DNA from: Dichotomocladium elegans
Taxonomy: Eukaryota; Mucoromycota; Mucoromycetes; Mucorales; Lichtheimiaceae
DNA: 64,000 nucleotides
Direction of reading: 5' to 3'
Assembly (NCBI GenBank): GCA_025716815.1
Contig: JAIXMN010000004.1
Coordinates: forward strand, 620,001 to 684,000
Made by a program: the position numbers and the translations under genes. Shown here piece by piece: positions 45,682 through 56,479 of the stretch (position 1 is the stretch's first letter; every line of letters starts with the position of its first letter). Under the pieces are notes generated by a model that was given only the letters and a program-made list of their open reading frames with translations, was not told where the DNA came from and did no database searches.

Positions 45682-46487
45682 ATGCGGCCGCTGACCACCG
45701 AGGAAACAACCACTCTCTTTGAAAAACTCGCAAAATAGTACGATCGATCAAACCATGATTCTTGTGCAATTGTTCTCTCAGCTGACTTTTCTCCGCTCGT
45801 CTTATTTATTTTGCACCGTGCGCAGTGTTGGATCAAATATTAAGCATTTGATCGATCGCCCGGATGAGACTTACTGTTTCCGATTGCACAAGGACCGAGT
45901 ATACTATCTTAGGTAATACTATGATGATGTATGCCATATCAAAAGCTAATCTTTTATTTCCATTGAACAGCGAGTCTATGATGCGCTTAGCAACGAATAT
46001 CGGACGCGATCACCTCGGTTCTGTAGGCGTATGTTTCGGCAAGTTCTCAAAAACCGGCAAGTTCAGATTGCACATTTCTGCACTGGACCATCTGGGTCAA
46101 TATGCAAAGGTAAAGAAAGAAAACAGAGAGCAAAGAGACAAAGTAGAATTAAAAGGAGGCAACCAGCATAAAATTTGGATCAAACCGAACGGCGAGATGC
46201 CATTCTTATACGGCAACAATGTTGTCAAGGCACACCTGGGTCGTATTACAGACGATACTCCGGAGCACACGGGTGTAATTGTATACTCGATGGCAGATAC
46301 ACCTTTGGTAGGTTTTTCTTAAAAAGTCAAGAAATTCCGTTCTATTAACAGGGTGTATATTTCCTAGGGCTTTGGTGTGACCGCACGATCAACGGCTGAG
46401 ATGAAGCGACTACAGCCGACGGATATCATTGTATTTCATCAGGCCGATGTGGGCGAATACCTCCGCGAAGAAGAGACCATGTTCTAG
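45682..46487 (+). CDS. NIP7: 60S ribosome biogenesis factor Nip7
   Basis: Nip7 is a small nucleolar protein with a PUA domain, needed for 27S pre-rRNA processing and 60S assembly. Exon 1 is [18 protein letters not shown], joined through a split tyrosine codon to [20 protein letters not shown] and HKDRVYYL. Exon 3 continues [40 protein letters not shown] and HLGQYAK. Exon 4 is [20 protein letters not shown], then [20 protein letters not shown]. Exon 5 is [20 protein letters not shown], then VVFHQ-type sequence (read as [19 protein letters not shown]). Five exons give about 180 residues, the family length, and all junctions keep frame. Confidence 0.95.
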
Positions 46488-47050
46488 AGATGAATGGAAG
46501 AGAATGGCAGAGAAAAAGACCCAGAAAGTGTATCATAGTTTTATCCTCCCACATTAATCTATCTTGCATTGCTTCCAGCAGTAGTCCGTGTTCGAGTATG
46601 CGCCATTTCCCACTCTTGTGGGACTATCTTTGGTGGGGCTTAGATCAGGTTGGATCGTGAGAACGAGAGCAGACGCACGCAAATAAGTCTGGGGAAGAAG
46701 CTGATATGGGCAGGGTCCTTAATGGACGGGAATATAGCCAGTATCTTTTTTATAATTACCTACATCATATGGAAGCACCCGCCTTCTCATGCTGCCTATA
46801 ATGCGCTGTTTGCTTTTGGTTCACCCGATGTTTTCTTTCCGGCTGGAGATGCGTTCTATTGGGATGGAGGATGTTCATGATATGTGTCTAGTGGGATTCG
46901 GGGGTGATGGGATTTGGTAGAAATACAAACTTTGTGAGCATGGATGGACTCAAGAATGGAACCCAGCAAGGCGGAGCGGATTAAAAAATCTGAGATTTCC
47001 ATAAAACCGTGCGGTTTTCCTTTCTTCCCCCGACCCTTAACTTTTTCCAT
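46488..47050. other. intergenic region between NIP7 and uridine phosphorylase
   Basis: Contains only the NIP7 3' side and the uridine phosphorylase promoter. A CT-rich stretch (tttcctttcttcccccgacc, near 47,015-47,035) lies just upstream of the start codon. No other feature was seen. Confidence 0.45.
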
Positions 47051-48080
47051 ATGAAAGAAACTCTCAAGAACGCTAATTTTCCTCAGGATGCTGAAGGCCG
47101 TGTTTATCACATTAACGTCAAGTACGGACAAGTTGCAAACCGCATCCTTACGGTAGGAGATCATCTTCGAGCGAAAGCTATTGCAAAATCACTCGACAGC
47201 GAGGAGGTGGCTGGTCACCCGACCTTTGTGCATACCAGCCAGCGTGGGTTCTTAACGATCACTGGCCGATACAAGGGAGTTCCGATCACCATTCTGGCCA
47301 TGTGAGTATCTTGGGTGCGCAACATCATGAAAGGGGGACAATCCTAATCTGTTGCTTTTATCAAGTGGGATGGGTAACTGTATGATGGATTTCTTTGTGC
47401 GCGAGACTCGAGCAGTTGTAGCAGGCACCATGGCCATTATCCGGTTTGGCTCCTGTGGATCGCTGACAGAACAAGCACCACCTGGCTCTATTGTGGTTCC
47501 TCGCGGTGGCTATTGCATCCGCCGCAATCTCGATTATTTTTCAGAGTACCCTGTCAATGAGGATATCAAGCATATACCCTACCTTATCTCGGGTACCTTT
47601 GAGGCTGATCCCGAGATGACTGCTCAGCTTGCGAGCACGCTTGAGGCTAATCTGGAGCCCCTTATCGCAGCTGGTGAGCCTGTCGGTCCTGTTCTGACAG
47701 GCGGCCTTAATGCAGACGGCTGTTCCTTTTACTCCTCGCAAGGCCGCCAAGACCCCACTTTCTGGGATGACAATAGCCAGCTTATTAAGCAGGCGATTGC
47801 AACCCACCCTAGCACACAGTCACTCGAAATGGAAACCAGCATGCTCTTTCACCTCGCCCGCTGCAGCCGCAACGACCCCACAAAACGGATTCGTGCCGCA
47901 GGTTGTATGCAGGTCTTTGCGGATCGTGTTGGCAATGGCTTCATTCGCCCTGAGGTGGTTGCGCTCTTGGAGCCCGTGGCAGGAAAAGCTGTCCTAGACG
48001 CCCTTATTGCGACCGAGATCGAGGATGAGATGGATGAAGTGGGCACGGTATGGGAGCGAGTGGCCCTTCCTCCGAATTAG
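47051..48080 (+). CDS. uridine phosphorylase
   Basis: Catalyses phosphorolysis of uridine to uracil and ribose-1-phosphate in pyrimidine salvage; cytosolic. It belongs to the nucleoside phosphorylase-I (PNP/UDP) family. The start MKETLKNANFPQDAEGRVYH at 47,051 is the first ATG in frame, since upstream codons in this frame offer only GTG. One 64-nt intron (47,302-47,365) splits the isoleucine of LAIGMGNCMMDFFVRE. Family motifs are TVGDHLRAKAIAKSLDS, the phosphate-site region IIRFGSCGSLTEQAPPGSIV and the nucleoside-binding SLEMETSMLFHLAR. The protein is 321 residues, normal for fungal and animal-type enzymes, which are longer than bacterial Udp. No lesion. Confidence 0.9.
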
Positions 48081-48518
48081 ATCAATAGCCCAGACTTGTA
48101 CATGTAAATACAATATAACAAGATGACCCCGCGTGCTTATTGCTATAGCGCGCAGGAGTGTTATTATACGACTATAGAGATCGGTCCCAGCAAGAGATGA
48201 AAAGGACGGAATATGAGATGAACAGAGCCTTCTTTGCGAACAGGCTCTTGGGGGGGGGGAGAAGTTGCCTATTCAAGACGGTACTATTGCAGAGCATGTT
48301 GCCGTTCTGAGCGAGGTTGTTAGCATCATCTGAGGCTTTCAAAATCGATGCATTCCTTACTTTGAATAGAGGATGATTGTATGTGCGATATCGATATTGG
48401 ATTGTAGCCGACATAAACCAAACCGTCAGCTTTTATACGGTATCTCCCCAAAGTCGAAATGCATACTAACCCATTCAAGTGCATAGTATCTCTTTCAATG
48501 GCAACTACTGGATGGTTG
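48081..48518. other. intergenic region after uridine phosphorylase
   Basis: Holds the 3' side of the uridine phosphorylase gene and a run of nine Gs near 48,251-48,259. No gene-like frame was seen before the transposase relic. Confidence 0.4.
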
Positions 48519-49323
48519 CCTTACATATTCTAAGCGAAAGGACGGGAGACATTCGGATGACACGTCTTACACTGACGGAATACAAGACCGCATGTTTTTT
48601 CAAGCTGATGTTTGGGAAGGTTTTGGGACGCCTCGGCTGCAAATTCATTGAGGAACACATGTTTTTCCAGCATTACGAATGGGGCATTGCGTCAGGAAAA
48701 TGAACCTGACAGTATGTTTTGCAAAACGAAGACTACTCACGTAGTCTTAACGAAGAGCATAATGGTTTTATTTTCAAGTGGCCGTTGCTGAAGACCGATC
48801 ACTTGTACCCCCAGCAACTCTCGGGAGCTACTGGAGGGAATTCTGGTTATCCAAGGCGTTGATCGGCCAGTTTATGAAAAAAGGATTCTTGAAGAGGCGC
48901 ATCAGTTTCAGCCTCGATTCTCCGCCTGTATAGAGTAAAGAATGATGTAAAAGATCCAACAGCGCCTTGACTGTCTTTGGGGTACATGCCTGACACTGGC
49001 TTTAGTCGACCTGCGTTTTTCCTCGTTGCGTGGGGCGTTTCCATGTCAGCACGAGGTGCAGCATGGCACGGTCCAAGGACGAGGCATTATGCAGTGACTA
49101 CGGTACCAAAGACTGGAGCGAAAACAACCACGCTCTCGGCATCAGGTTTTATTCATTGTAGCCTAGGCCTCCCCCCACAGCCACCATCTAAGGAAAGAAA
49201 AAGAATGAGAGGCAATTCCGAGATTGCATCTATTCACAAGGCTGAAGGTATGTCAGGATATGAAAAAGGGGTTACAGTAGTATCTTCCAGTCGACGAATG
49301 AAATCTTCCTTATTTACATATTG
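48519..49323 (+). pseudogene. highly degraded Tc1/mariner-like transposase, copy 3
   Basis: The most decayed of three related relics. It retains YKTACFFKLMFGKVLGRLGC, comparable to the helix-turn-helix part of copies 1 and 2, then SRSLNEEHNGFIFKW, comparable to HSRILNEEHKSFI of copy 1. A remnant of the block around the first catalytic residue follows (DTGFSRPAFF, then AAWHGPRTRHYAVTTVPKTG). Its end resembles the basic linker before the second catalytic block (QPPSKERKRM). No continuous frame longer than about 115 codons remains. Confidence 0.6.
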
Positions 49324-50669
49324 ATACGACAGTTCTATGTTGAGTACGAATTCATTTTGGAAAATATAAGTAGTACATGCCATCAGCTGGAACCATAGAT
49401 AGCTTATTCACATGATTTATGCGCATTTGGAGTCAGGCAACGTTGTGTGTGTGCTATTTTGTGCAATGTATAGCATTTCGGCGCTAAGAGGCCATCGCCT
49501 GGCCAACCGGTCGCGTTGATTGATCACCACCTTAACAGTACGGCTTTAACCGACTTATGGTATTTGACCTCGTGAAATTATGCCCGGTCCTACGTAAATA
49601 TTCGGATAATGGCTTACATTTACTATATGCACCAGGAAGCGAACCCCCAGCAGCTCTGGCAATTGTTCGCTATCCGCTCGTTAGGACGGCCCGTTTTATT
49701 TGGTGTGTGAGGGTTGCCAACGTAAGCAAAAGTACCATAGAATGATACCTCGTACATGTTTTTTTTGGGGGAAGGGCTGTTGGATGATCGAAGCGTAAAT
49801 GACAGGAATATTGGCAGGAATCTGTATGGTTCGAGACATTGGCTGAGTATGTTTTATTGTTTCATTACTTTTTTGCTTCGGCAGCGTTGCCCAACACGCG
49901 TTTGCTTTGATTAAGGAGGTAGTGTCAGGGCTGTTATGCGGACGGGTGAAAATAAACGGTCCGGCCTCGTGAAAAATGGTGCAAGAGCAGCTATGGCGGG
50001 TCCTTTTTTATTTGCATTTAGCGCCTGCAGCCTACTTTGGTCCATTTCTCAATATATATACGCCAGCCATGAGAATCCCCCCCGGAACATTATCTGCAAT
50101 CCATCAAATCTCCAGAACACCGACAGCCCCCGCGCGATCGCTATTCGTCGCAGCAGTCCCTCTAGGAAGTTGCAGTAGATGGTTGGTTGATAGGACCATT
50201 GTACGGCGGGCGACCTCATATCAAATAAGAAAACGAGTTCTGCTGCATCAAAGTCTCTCTCTCTTAATAACAATAGCACATTTGTCCTCCAGATGTTCCG
50301 CGCTATTCTTTGGTTATACCATTTCAAGACCTGCAAGGGCATCATGATTCACCCACATAAGCGTTGGTCCAGGGTAATTATGAAGACGGCCCAAAGATAT
50401 CATCTGTCTGCTGTACACAAGCTAGACAGATGAAGGTTTCTCAAAGTATGTGTTGCAATAGCCGAGGGAGTCCGGCTTGTCAAGGCAGATCATTTTTGAT
50501 ATCCTTACTGATCTAACCATGGGTTCCGCAGTGTTAATTACGCCCCAATGCATGGCAGTGAGATAGATATATAGCGGATAGGGCGATGATATTTTTTTTT
50601 TATATACGTAGTTCACTGGCCTATGTTTGGTATTTCTGGTGGGAAAAGGGCAACTCTGATCTGTTTTCG

Positions 50670-50690
50670 CACACACACACACACACACAC
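50670..50690 (+). repeat. (CA)n microsatellite
   Basis: Ten perfect CA units plus one base, in intergenic DNA. Confidence 0.9.
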
Positions 50691-51309
50691 TCTTTGTAAA
50701 TGGATCGAAGCATCTAATCCCAATTTTTATGAGGTGAGTGATAAGGGAAACGGGCTCCAAATGGTCTCCCACATGCCCACTGAAGAAAAAAAAGAGACAA
50801 TTGTACGACAACCCCGCAAGAAGAGAAAAAAAAAATTTAAGTTGCTGTGTGGGGTGCATGACGGTCGATCAAAAGGATTACCCGCCGCTTATCCCGCATC
50901 GCACCCTATCTCCCAATGGCATTATGCACGCAAGTACTATTATCCGAAGAACGGCAATGGTGAACTTGGTATAAGGCTATAATCTGTTCCAGAAGGGCCA
51001 TGCAACATAAAGGCCGTTTTCAATGTAACAAGGGAATATGGCACGCGTACCAAACCCCCCCGCCCATTATTCCATCTCCCTCTCTCTACAGTTGTGCGTG
51101 TGTGAATGCGGGGAAGCGTGCGTGCGGAAAACAATCAGAAAAAAATATCGGCTGTGATTTTTCTCCATTTGCGGTTGTATTTCTTCGAGAAGTGTCTAGT
51201 GATACGACAATTCGCGGGAAAAACCTTTTCCAATTAAACTGCAGATGTTTGTGCGTGGTGGGATGCGTGGGTGTACGGGAGTGGGTGGTGGGCGTGGGTG
51301 AGAGGAAGG

Positions 51310-51347
51310 ATGTGTGTGTGCACGCGTGTGTGTGCGCGCGCGCACGC
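51310..51347 (+). repeat. alternating purine-pyrimidine tract
   Basis: Almost unbroken alternation of TG, CA and CG dinucleotides for nearly 40 bp, including cgcgcgcgcgc. Such sequence can adopt Z-DNA. It lies within a longer GT-rich stretch at 51,245-51,350. Confidence 0.75.
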
Positions 51348-51693
51348 CAAAGACAGCACGATCTAGCTGCGCATTTGGTTCGTTTCATCATAGCCGGTAG
51401 CTGCTGGGGAGCAATAGCAGGATTCCATGATTATGCGTCTTCTACATAATATCGTATCCATAGTAACAAGGAGTGCCCTGAGTGTGTCAAAGGAGTTCCC
51501 TTCATTGTTGCCTCCAGCAGTAATACAAGAAGCATTTGCGTGGGATAAAAATGAGAAAATTTTTTATTACATGAACGTGCTGGTTATATAATATGTGTAT
51601 ACACTATATGAAGATGAATATATGTACAGGATATCCAACGAGATACTGCATATAATATAAAATAAATATGCACGGCTAGTTTTACACTGTCGA

Positions 51694-52227
51694 CTAGTCG
51701 TTATCGTCAGCAGACACCAGGAGATGGTCTGCCGAGTGATCGATGAGGTGGTGATGCTGCGACAGAAAGTAGGAGGTCCCTGGGCTGCTCGAGGCGGCTG
51801 CGGCGGTGGTGTTGGCGGTAGGCGCTGCGGCGGCCAGATACGACGGGCTGATACCCGCGCGTATCGCCGCTGAGCGAAACATCATGTCTCCAAAGTCATC
51901 CATAAAATTGTCTTCGTCGTCCTCCTCGTCCTCCTCGTCTTCTCTGTCGAACTGGATTGTATTATCATCGAGGTTGTCAAAGCACGCCTCAAGCCAGACC
52001 TGTTCTTCCTCTTGCTTGAATGGATCCTGGTCTTGAAATGCTTCTTTGGTGCTGTCGGTTGGTTGTTGCATGGGAGGCCGCGTGGTCAACACGGGCTGGG
52101 CAAAAAGCGCATTGCGAATAAGAACAAATGGCAGAAGACCTCCGGAGCCATGGCGTGTCACTTGTTCCAATTTATGAAAGGACAGGCCGATGATGAAGTC
52201 AAGGTTATCGGTCTGTGAGAAGAACAT
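51694..52227 (-). CDS. acidic protein of unknown function
   Basis: Not recognised. A 177-codon frame with ATG at 52,227 begins MFFSQTDNLDFIIGLSFHKL and continues LLPFVLIRNALFAQPVLTTR. The middle is acidic: PFKQEEEQVWLEACFDNLDD, then REDEEDEEDDEDNFMDDFGD. The C-terminal part is alanine and serine rich with a histidine cluster (LSQHHHLIDHSADHLLVS). There is no signal peptide or membrane segment. The conserved-looking core EEEQVWLEACFDNLDDN may be a short interaction motif. The 3' noncoding region continues AT-rich. An internal ATG (MQQPTDSTKEAF) is an alternative start, and an upstream exon is possible. Confidence 0.5.
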   Translation of the reverse strand: MFFSQTDNLDFIIGLSFHKLEQVTRHGSGGLLPFVLIRNALFAQPVLTTRPPMQQPTDSTKEAFQDQDPFKQEEEQVWLEACFDNLDDNTIQFDREDEEDEEDDEDNFMDDFGDMMFRSAAIRAGISPSYLAAAAPTANTTAAAASSSPGTSYFLSQHHHLIDHSADHLLVSADDND

Positions 52228-52829
52228 AATATCCTGGGGAGGGGTGTGTGTGAATGAGGGGATCGTCTGAACGGAAGGGTTTGGAGGAGAAGGGAGGGGG
52301 GATGAAGAAGAAAAAGAAAAAGGGAAAAAGAAAGACGAAGATATTTGCCGGTGATCGTTTTCTTGTCTAGCACTTGTGATCGGGCTCTACACCCCCACCC
52401 CACTCCTTTTGGCCCTTCCCTTAACCCCATGAATGAGTCAATTACGCATATGTACAGGAGCAAGAGTATCTTTTGGAACACCGAGTAATATGAGTATCCC
52501 GATGATAATCACAAAAAAACAGGTACTGAACGACATCCGCGATGTCCTGTCCCATGATGGTCCCATTAAGGTGTAATGATATCCATGTGTGTAACCTGCG
52601 TCATCGGAGCTTTCCTGCCAGCGTGGTTTTCACATAGCCCCCGCCATCCGCAGTGGGTATGATGCAATGGTCAACTGTGCCCTTTATTTTTCAGCCCGGT
52701 GAGGATGATTATCAAGTGTTCATGAGAGGAAGGGAGGTAGGTAGAGTGTAAGATGAAATGGGGGAGGGAGAGGGGAGGGGGAATGGAAGGATTTATCACC
52801 GGTCTGTTATTCTAGCACCATCTGGAGTT
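52228..52829. other. intergenic region with purine-rich blocks
   Basis: Contains two G/A-rich stretches on the plus strand (about 52,270-52,340 and 52,725-52,785), the first probably the pyrimidine-rich leader of the minus-strand gene ending at 51,694. No gene-like frame was seen. Confidence 0.45.
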
Positions 52830-53663
52830 TTACAAACTGTCCAAGCGCTGGAAGGATCTGCCACCACGCGGTCGTTCGTTGAGTTTTGGATTCTTCTTGG
52901 CAAGGAGATCTATGTTATATGCAGGTCAGCATGATAAATGCTCACACACATACTCGCATTCACGGCGAAACAAATATTCTCGTGCGTGCAAGCATGTGTA
53001 TGTGTTTGTCTCTTCTCTCCTTTTACCTTTGTCCATCGAAGCATGGTCGAAATCGCAATCATGCTTGTCCGGGTAGCGATGCGAGTCGCAAAAGACATAT
53101 TCACAACGACATTTGTTACTTAATTGCTTTGCGAGCGGGATCTAATAAAAAAGTAGCTGATTAGCAATTCGGCTTGAGAATACATGGTCACTGTTTTTTG
53201 ACTGAGCGAGACGGTGGGTGTAATACCTTAGTGCGGCAGGAGAAGCATCGGCCTTTATTCTTTTGCACAGGCCTTTGAGGCTGCTCATCTTGCGCAGGCG
53301 ATGGCGCGGCTGTTGCAGCTGTCGATGGTGGCTGTTGCTGCTGTTGCTGAGATACATTGTCGTTTTCAGGACTGCTGACGGTGGGTGTGAGTTCAGGCTG
53401 CTTATCCAATAGTGATGGGGATTCTAGCCTAGAGGTATGCGCAAGAGAATTTGTTTCTGAGGATGTTGCTGCTATTTCGGAGTGTGAGACTTTCGTAGAT
53501 GCGAGCCAGCTAGCCAGCAGTTGATGGAAGACCCACCTTGCTTATTTTGTGCTTCTTGTTCTCGGAAGCATTTGGAGCACATGTTATTGTAGATTTTGTT
53601 TCCGTAGAAGCCGCAACCAGCGGTGCAGGGCATGGGGACATCGGGAGTGTTGTTATCTTCCAT
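52830..53663 (-). CDS. A20/AN1-type zinc-finger protein
   Basis: A ZFAND5/6-like stress-associated protein; the A20 finger binds ubiquitin and the family modulates proteasomal degradation. The start MEDNNTPDVPMPCTAGCGFY at 53,663 leads directly into the A20 finger, C-x3-C, then NKIYNNMCSKCFREQEAQ. Exon 2 is a linker rich in Ser, Pro and Gln (NDNVSQQQQQQPPSTAATAA) ending in the first half of the AN1 finger, KNKGRCFSCRTK. Exon 3 supplies the rest: IPLAKQLSNKCRCEYVFCDS and HRYPDKHDCDFDHASMDK. A last exon reads DLLAKKNPKLNERPRGGRSF, then QRLDSL. About 180-190 residues. Upstream codons in frame would add an unlikely hydrophobic and Ser/Phe-rich leader; the A20-adjacent start is typical. Confidence 0.88.
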
Positions 53664-54473
53664 TTCGGTGAAAAGTAAAGGAGACAAGGGTGACACAGAA
53701 GGGAAATGGGATGGTGTATGTAAGAATGAGTAAGAAGGTAAGAAGGATTGATGGAAAAATGAGTAAAGCCCGTGACGTGGCTCGGGAAAGAGAGAGGAGA
53801 AATCATCGAACTCAGTCGGGGTAAGGACAATTAGCTGGTTGGATGAATTTGTGAAGCCCGTCCGCAAGCAAGGACCGAATATCTATCTCTCGTCCTTTTG
53901 ATGCTGATCTGTCGCAGTTGCTGTGCACAACGGCTGCGTGACCATGTTAAAAAAGGGCTTGGAAGTGGCATGTCATCCTTGTCCATGGATTCGTCAGCCA
54001 GCGTCAAAAATTTGTTTTACTTCAATGCGTTTTTTTTCCTTTTTCTCTCTCTCTCTCTCTTTTTTTTTTTTTCTTTTCTTTTTTCTTCCCGGAAAAATAC
54101 GCAGCATTGTGCACACACATATATACACACACACAGAGACTGTCCACACTTACTTAGCGAACAAGTAGTATCAAGCCCCCAATAGTCCCCACTAATTATG
54201 TTCTATAGTTTTCCTCTTATTTAAATCTTTAATTTCTTTGGACATTCGGCGAACGAACCATTTCTTACGATTCGCAGCAACGCATATTTTCCATAACAAG
54301 GTGGAGCCCCGATTAGGTTCGCATTATCACCGCACACTATGAACAGACCTATTACGCAGCGCACAGTCACATCGATTCATGCTGCGGCTCGGCCAAAGGC
54401 ATCTGACCGTGATAAATACCCCGCCTCCGCCTGTCCTCCATTGCTTCCGTTCCTTCAGAGCCACACTCTAACA
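53664..54473. other. intergenic region between A20/AN1 gene and cyclin gene
   Basis: Shared promoter region of two divergent genes. It contains a pyrimidine tract (tctctctctctct then a T run, 54,042-54,075), a short CA repeat near 54,112-54,136 and a TATA-like box at 54,411. Confidence 0.5.
54411..54418 (+). promoter_or_regulatory. TATA-like box of the Pcl-type cyclin gene
   Basis: The sequence gataaata, followed by a CT-rich stretch, lies about 60 bp upstream of the ATG at 54,474. It suggests transcription begins between them and argues against the in-frame ATG at 54,339. Confidence 0.35.
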
Positions 54474-55449
54474 ATGTCCTACACACTTGCGACTCCCGAA
54501 AATGAACCGAAGAACGATAGTGCACTTCTAACGACCTCCACGCCCGATCATCCACTCAACCACGCCCCGTTGCCGCAACTGCAGCAGAAGGACCAGCACC
54601 AACGTGCGTATGTGATTGCGCTAGTTGGTATGTACAATCCTCTGCACCACGGACGCTTGCTCACTGTTACGCAAAACCCTACTTTTTATATATAAAATAG
54701 ATGTCACTGTGAATGCCATTGCCACCATTTGGCCAAACACCGCGAATGCTCCCATGCAGGGATGCCGACCTGTTGCTCACCTTAAGCAATTTCTTCAACA
54801 TATTCTCAAACATTCTCGAACAACCCACTCGACCCTGCAACTTGCCATATTTTATCTCTTCCGCATTCGACCGCGAGTGAATGAGCGCCGCCACAATAAT
54901 GCCTACGTTGCCTGCGGACGGCGCATGTTTCTAGCCGCGTTGATCTGCGCCCACAAATTTTTGCAGGACAAGACATACTCCAACTCGGCCTGGGCCAAAG
55001 TCAGCGGCCTGTCAGTGGAAGAAGTGAATCACGCAGAACGAGTCATGCTTCAGCTTCTTGACTGGTCACTCTTCGTTAAAAAGGACATCTATGACCAGTG
55101 GATTAAAATGCTCCAGACCCATCTTAAGTGTCGGATTCCGCCGCAGCCAATTGATTACGCCAGGAACAAAAAGAAACAGCCTGGATCGATACCGACAACC
55201 AAGGACAATAATATACCCGCCATCAAGACATTGCTCATGTGTGGGATGCCTACCCCGCACGTAGATAACGGAAGTCTTCAGCCCATGGCCACGCTTGTGG
55301 ATAACCGCAGGTATAGCCAGGGTCGACTAGCACCATACCCTGATGAACATCAGCTGCATCAACGGGAAGAGCCCCAACAACATAAACGCAAGCTGCTTGA
55401 AAACGGCGACGATATCCCCCATGAAAAAAAAGCAAGACATGTAGTCTAA
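54474..55449 (+). CDS. Pcl-type (Pho80-family) cyclin
   Basis: A cyclin of the group that partners Pho85-type kinases. Exon 1 starts MSYTLATPENEPKNDSALLT (54,474, context aacaATG) and ends QHQRAYVIALV. One intron splits an aspartate codon and exon 2 continues VTVNAIATIWPNTANAPMQG. The cyclin box reads LKQFLQHILKHSRTTHSTLQ, LAIFYLFRIRPRVNER, GRRMFLAALICAHKFLQDKT, YSNSAWAKVSGLSVEEVNHA and ERVMLQLLDWSLFVKKDIYD. This matches the Pcl1/Pcl2 pattern (RMFL-type helix, then YSNxAWAKxSGL). The C-terminal 110 residues are polar, ending in a basic LENGDDIPHEKKARHVV. An upstream in-frame ATG at 54,339 would add 45 residues. The kinase partner candidate is at 39.3-41.0 kb. Confidence 0.85.
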
Positions 55450-55785
55450 CCATAAAAATACACCGTTCTACATATTCCCCATTTCTCTCAATGATACAAA
55501 AGCGAAAAGGGCTGTTGGGTGCCCCGATACATTTGCATGCGTAGCATACCTTCCAGCTTTTTCCGGTCATGGAAAAGGCCGACATCCGATACGGATGGAT
55601 AACCAGCAAAAAAATAAAAAACCAACTCAGCTCGATTTTCATCCTTTGGAGACCGCATTCAAGATTCCCCCCCCACTGCGCTTTTTACTTTTACCCTTTC
55701 TCTTTCTATCTTTCCTCCACACAAGAGCACAATATCAAAAAAAAACCCTTACAGTCGTTTAACGTATCCGCACTTCATATCCACA

Positions 55786-56479
55786 ATGTCGAGCATCAAG
55801 GAGCAGAAAGCTCATCAGACCCTCGATCAGAGCTCAATGCCCAACTTCAACTCATCCTGGGTAAACTACAAAGGTGCATTGTGTGACAACACTGCTGGTC
55901 ATCCACTCGCTCATTCTTCTCATTTTACAATCCACCTCAGGCGCCTGGTTCACAACCATTTTTGTAATCCTCCTCCTCAAAACGTTGTTCTCTATCATTC
56001 CATTTATTAGCCCAGAAGCAAGCTGGACTCTGACAAATCTAACATTCAATATTGTAAGTCGCTTCTGAATCGTACGGACATACAAGCCGAGATGTTGACA
56101 CTGGGGTAAAGGGTCATTATATCATGTTCCATTGGGTGCAGGGCATTCCCTTTGAGAACCATCAGGGAGCCTACGACGGCTTAACGTTGTGGGAGCAGAT
56201 TGACGGCGGCGTTCAGTTTACAGCAACCCGGAAGTTCTTTGCTGCGGTACCCATTGCTCTGTAAGTAACGCTTTCACGCATATGGTGCTCCACAGACGCA
56301 TGATCAACCTATGTTCCTTACGGTGTAGATTCCTCTTGAGCACCCATTATACGCACTACAACCTTCTCCTATTGGCTATCAACTTTGCGCCGCTGATGCT
56401 GGTCTTGGTGGCTAAGCTCCCTGTGATGCACCGTGTACGAGTCTTTGGCATTAACAAGATTGACCACGTGGTGGATTAA
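55786..56479 (+). CDS. ORM1: Orm1/Orm2 (ORMDL) sphingolipid regulator
   Basis: ORMDL proteins are ER membrane regulators that inhibit serine palmitoyltransferase. Exon 1 is MSSIKEQKAHQTLDQSSMPN, then FNSSWVNYK. Exon 2 is GAWFTTIFVILLLKTLFSII, then SPEASWTLTNLTFNI. Exon 3 is GIPFENHQGAYDGLTLWEQI, then DGGVQFTATRKFFAAVPIAL. Exon 4 is FLLSTHYTHYNLLLLAINF, then LVLVAKLPVMHRVRVFGINK and IDHVVD. The strictly conserved NxxGxW-type start of helix 1, the GAYDxLTxWEQID motif and the THYT motif are present. Hydrophobic segments match the ORMDL topology. All introns keep frame, about 155 residues as usual. The N-terminal serines could be phosphorylation sites, as in yeast Orm proteins; this is inference. 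Confidence 0.94.

Larger units (their letters stand above)
49324..51693. other. 2.4 kb intergenic region with simple repeats
   Basis: No frame has domain character. An ATG-less frame at 49,976-50,347 and short frames on the other strand were examined and not accepted. A (CA)n tract and an alternating purine-pyrimidine tract are listed separately. Confidence 0.45.

Noticed and set aside
49936..50347. Overlapping frames on both strands near 50 kb
   Set aside because: No domain, splice pattern or start context. The protein composition is atypical (clusters of Pro, Ile and Trp).
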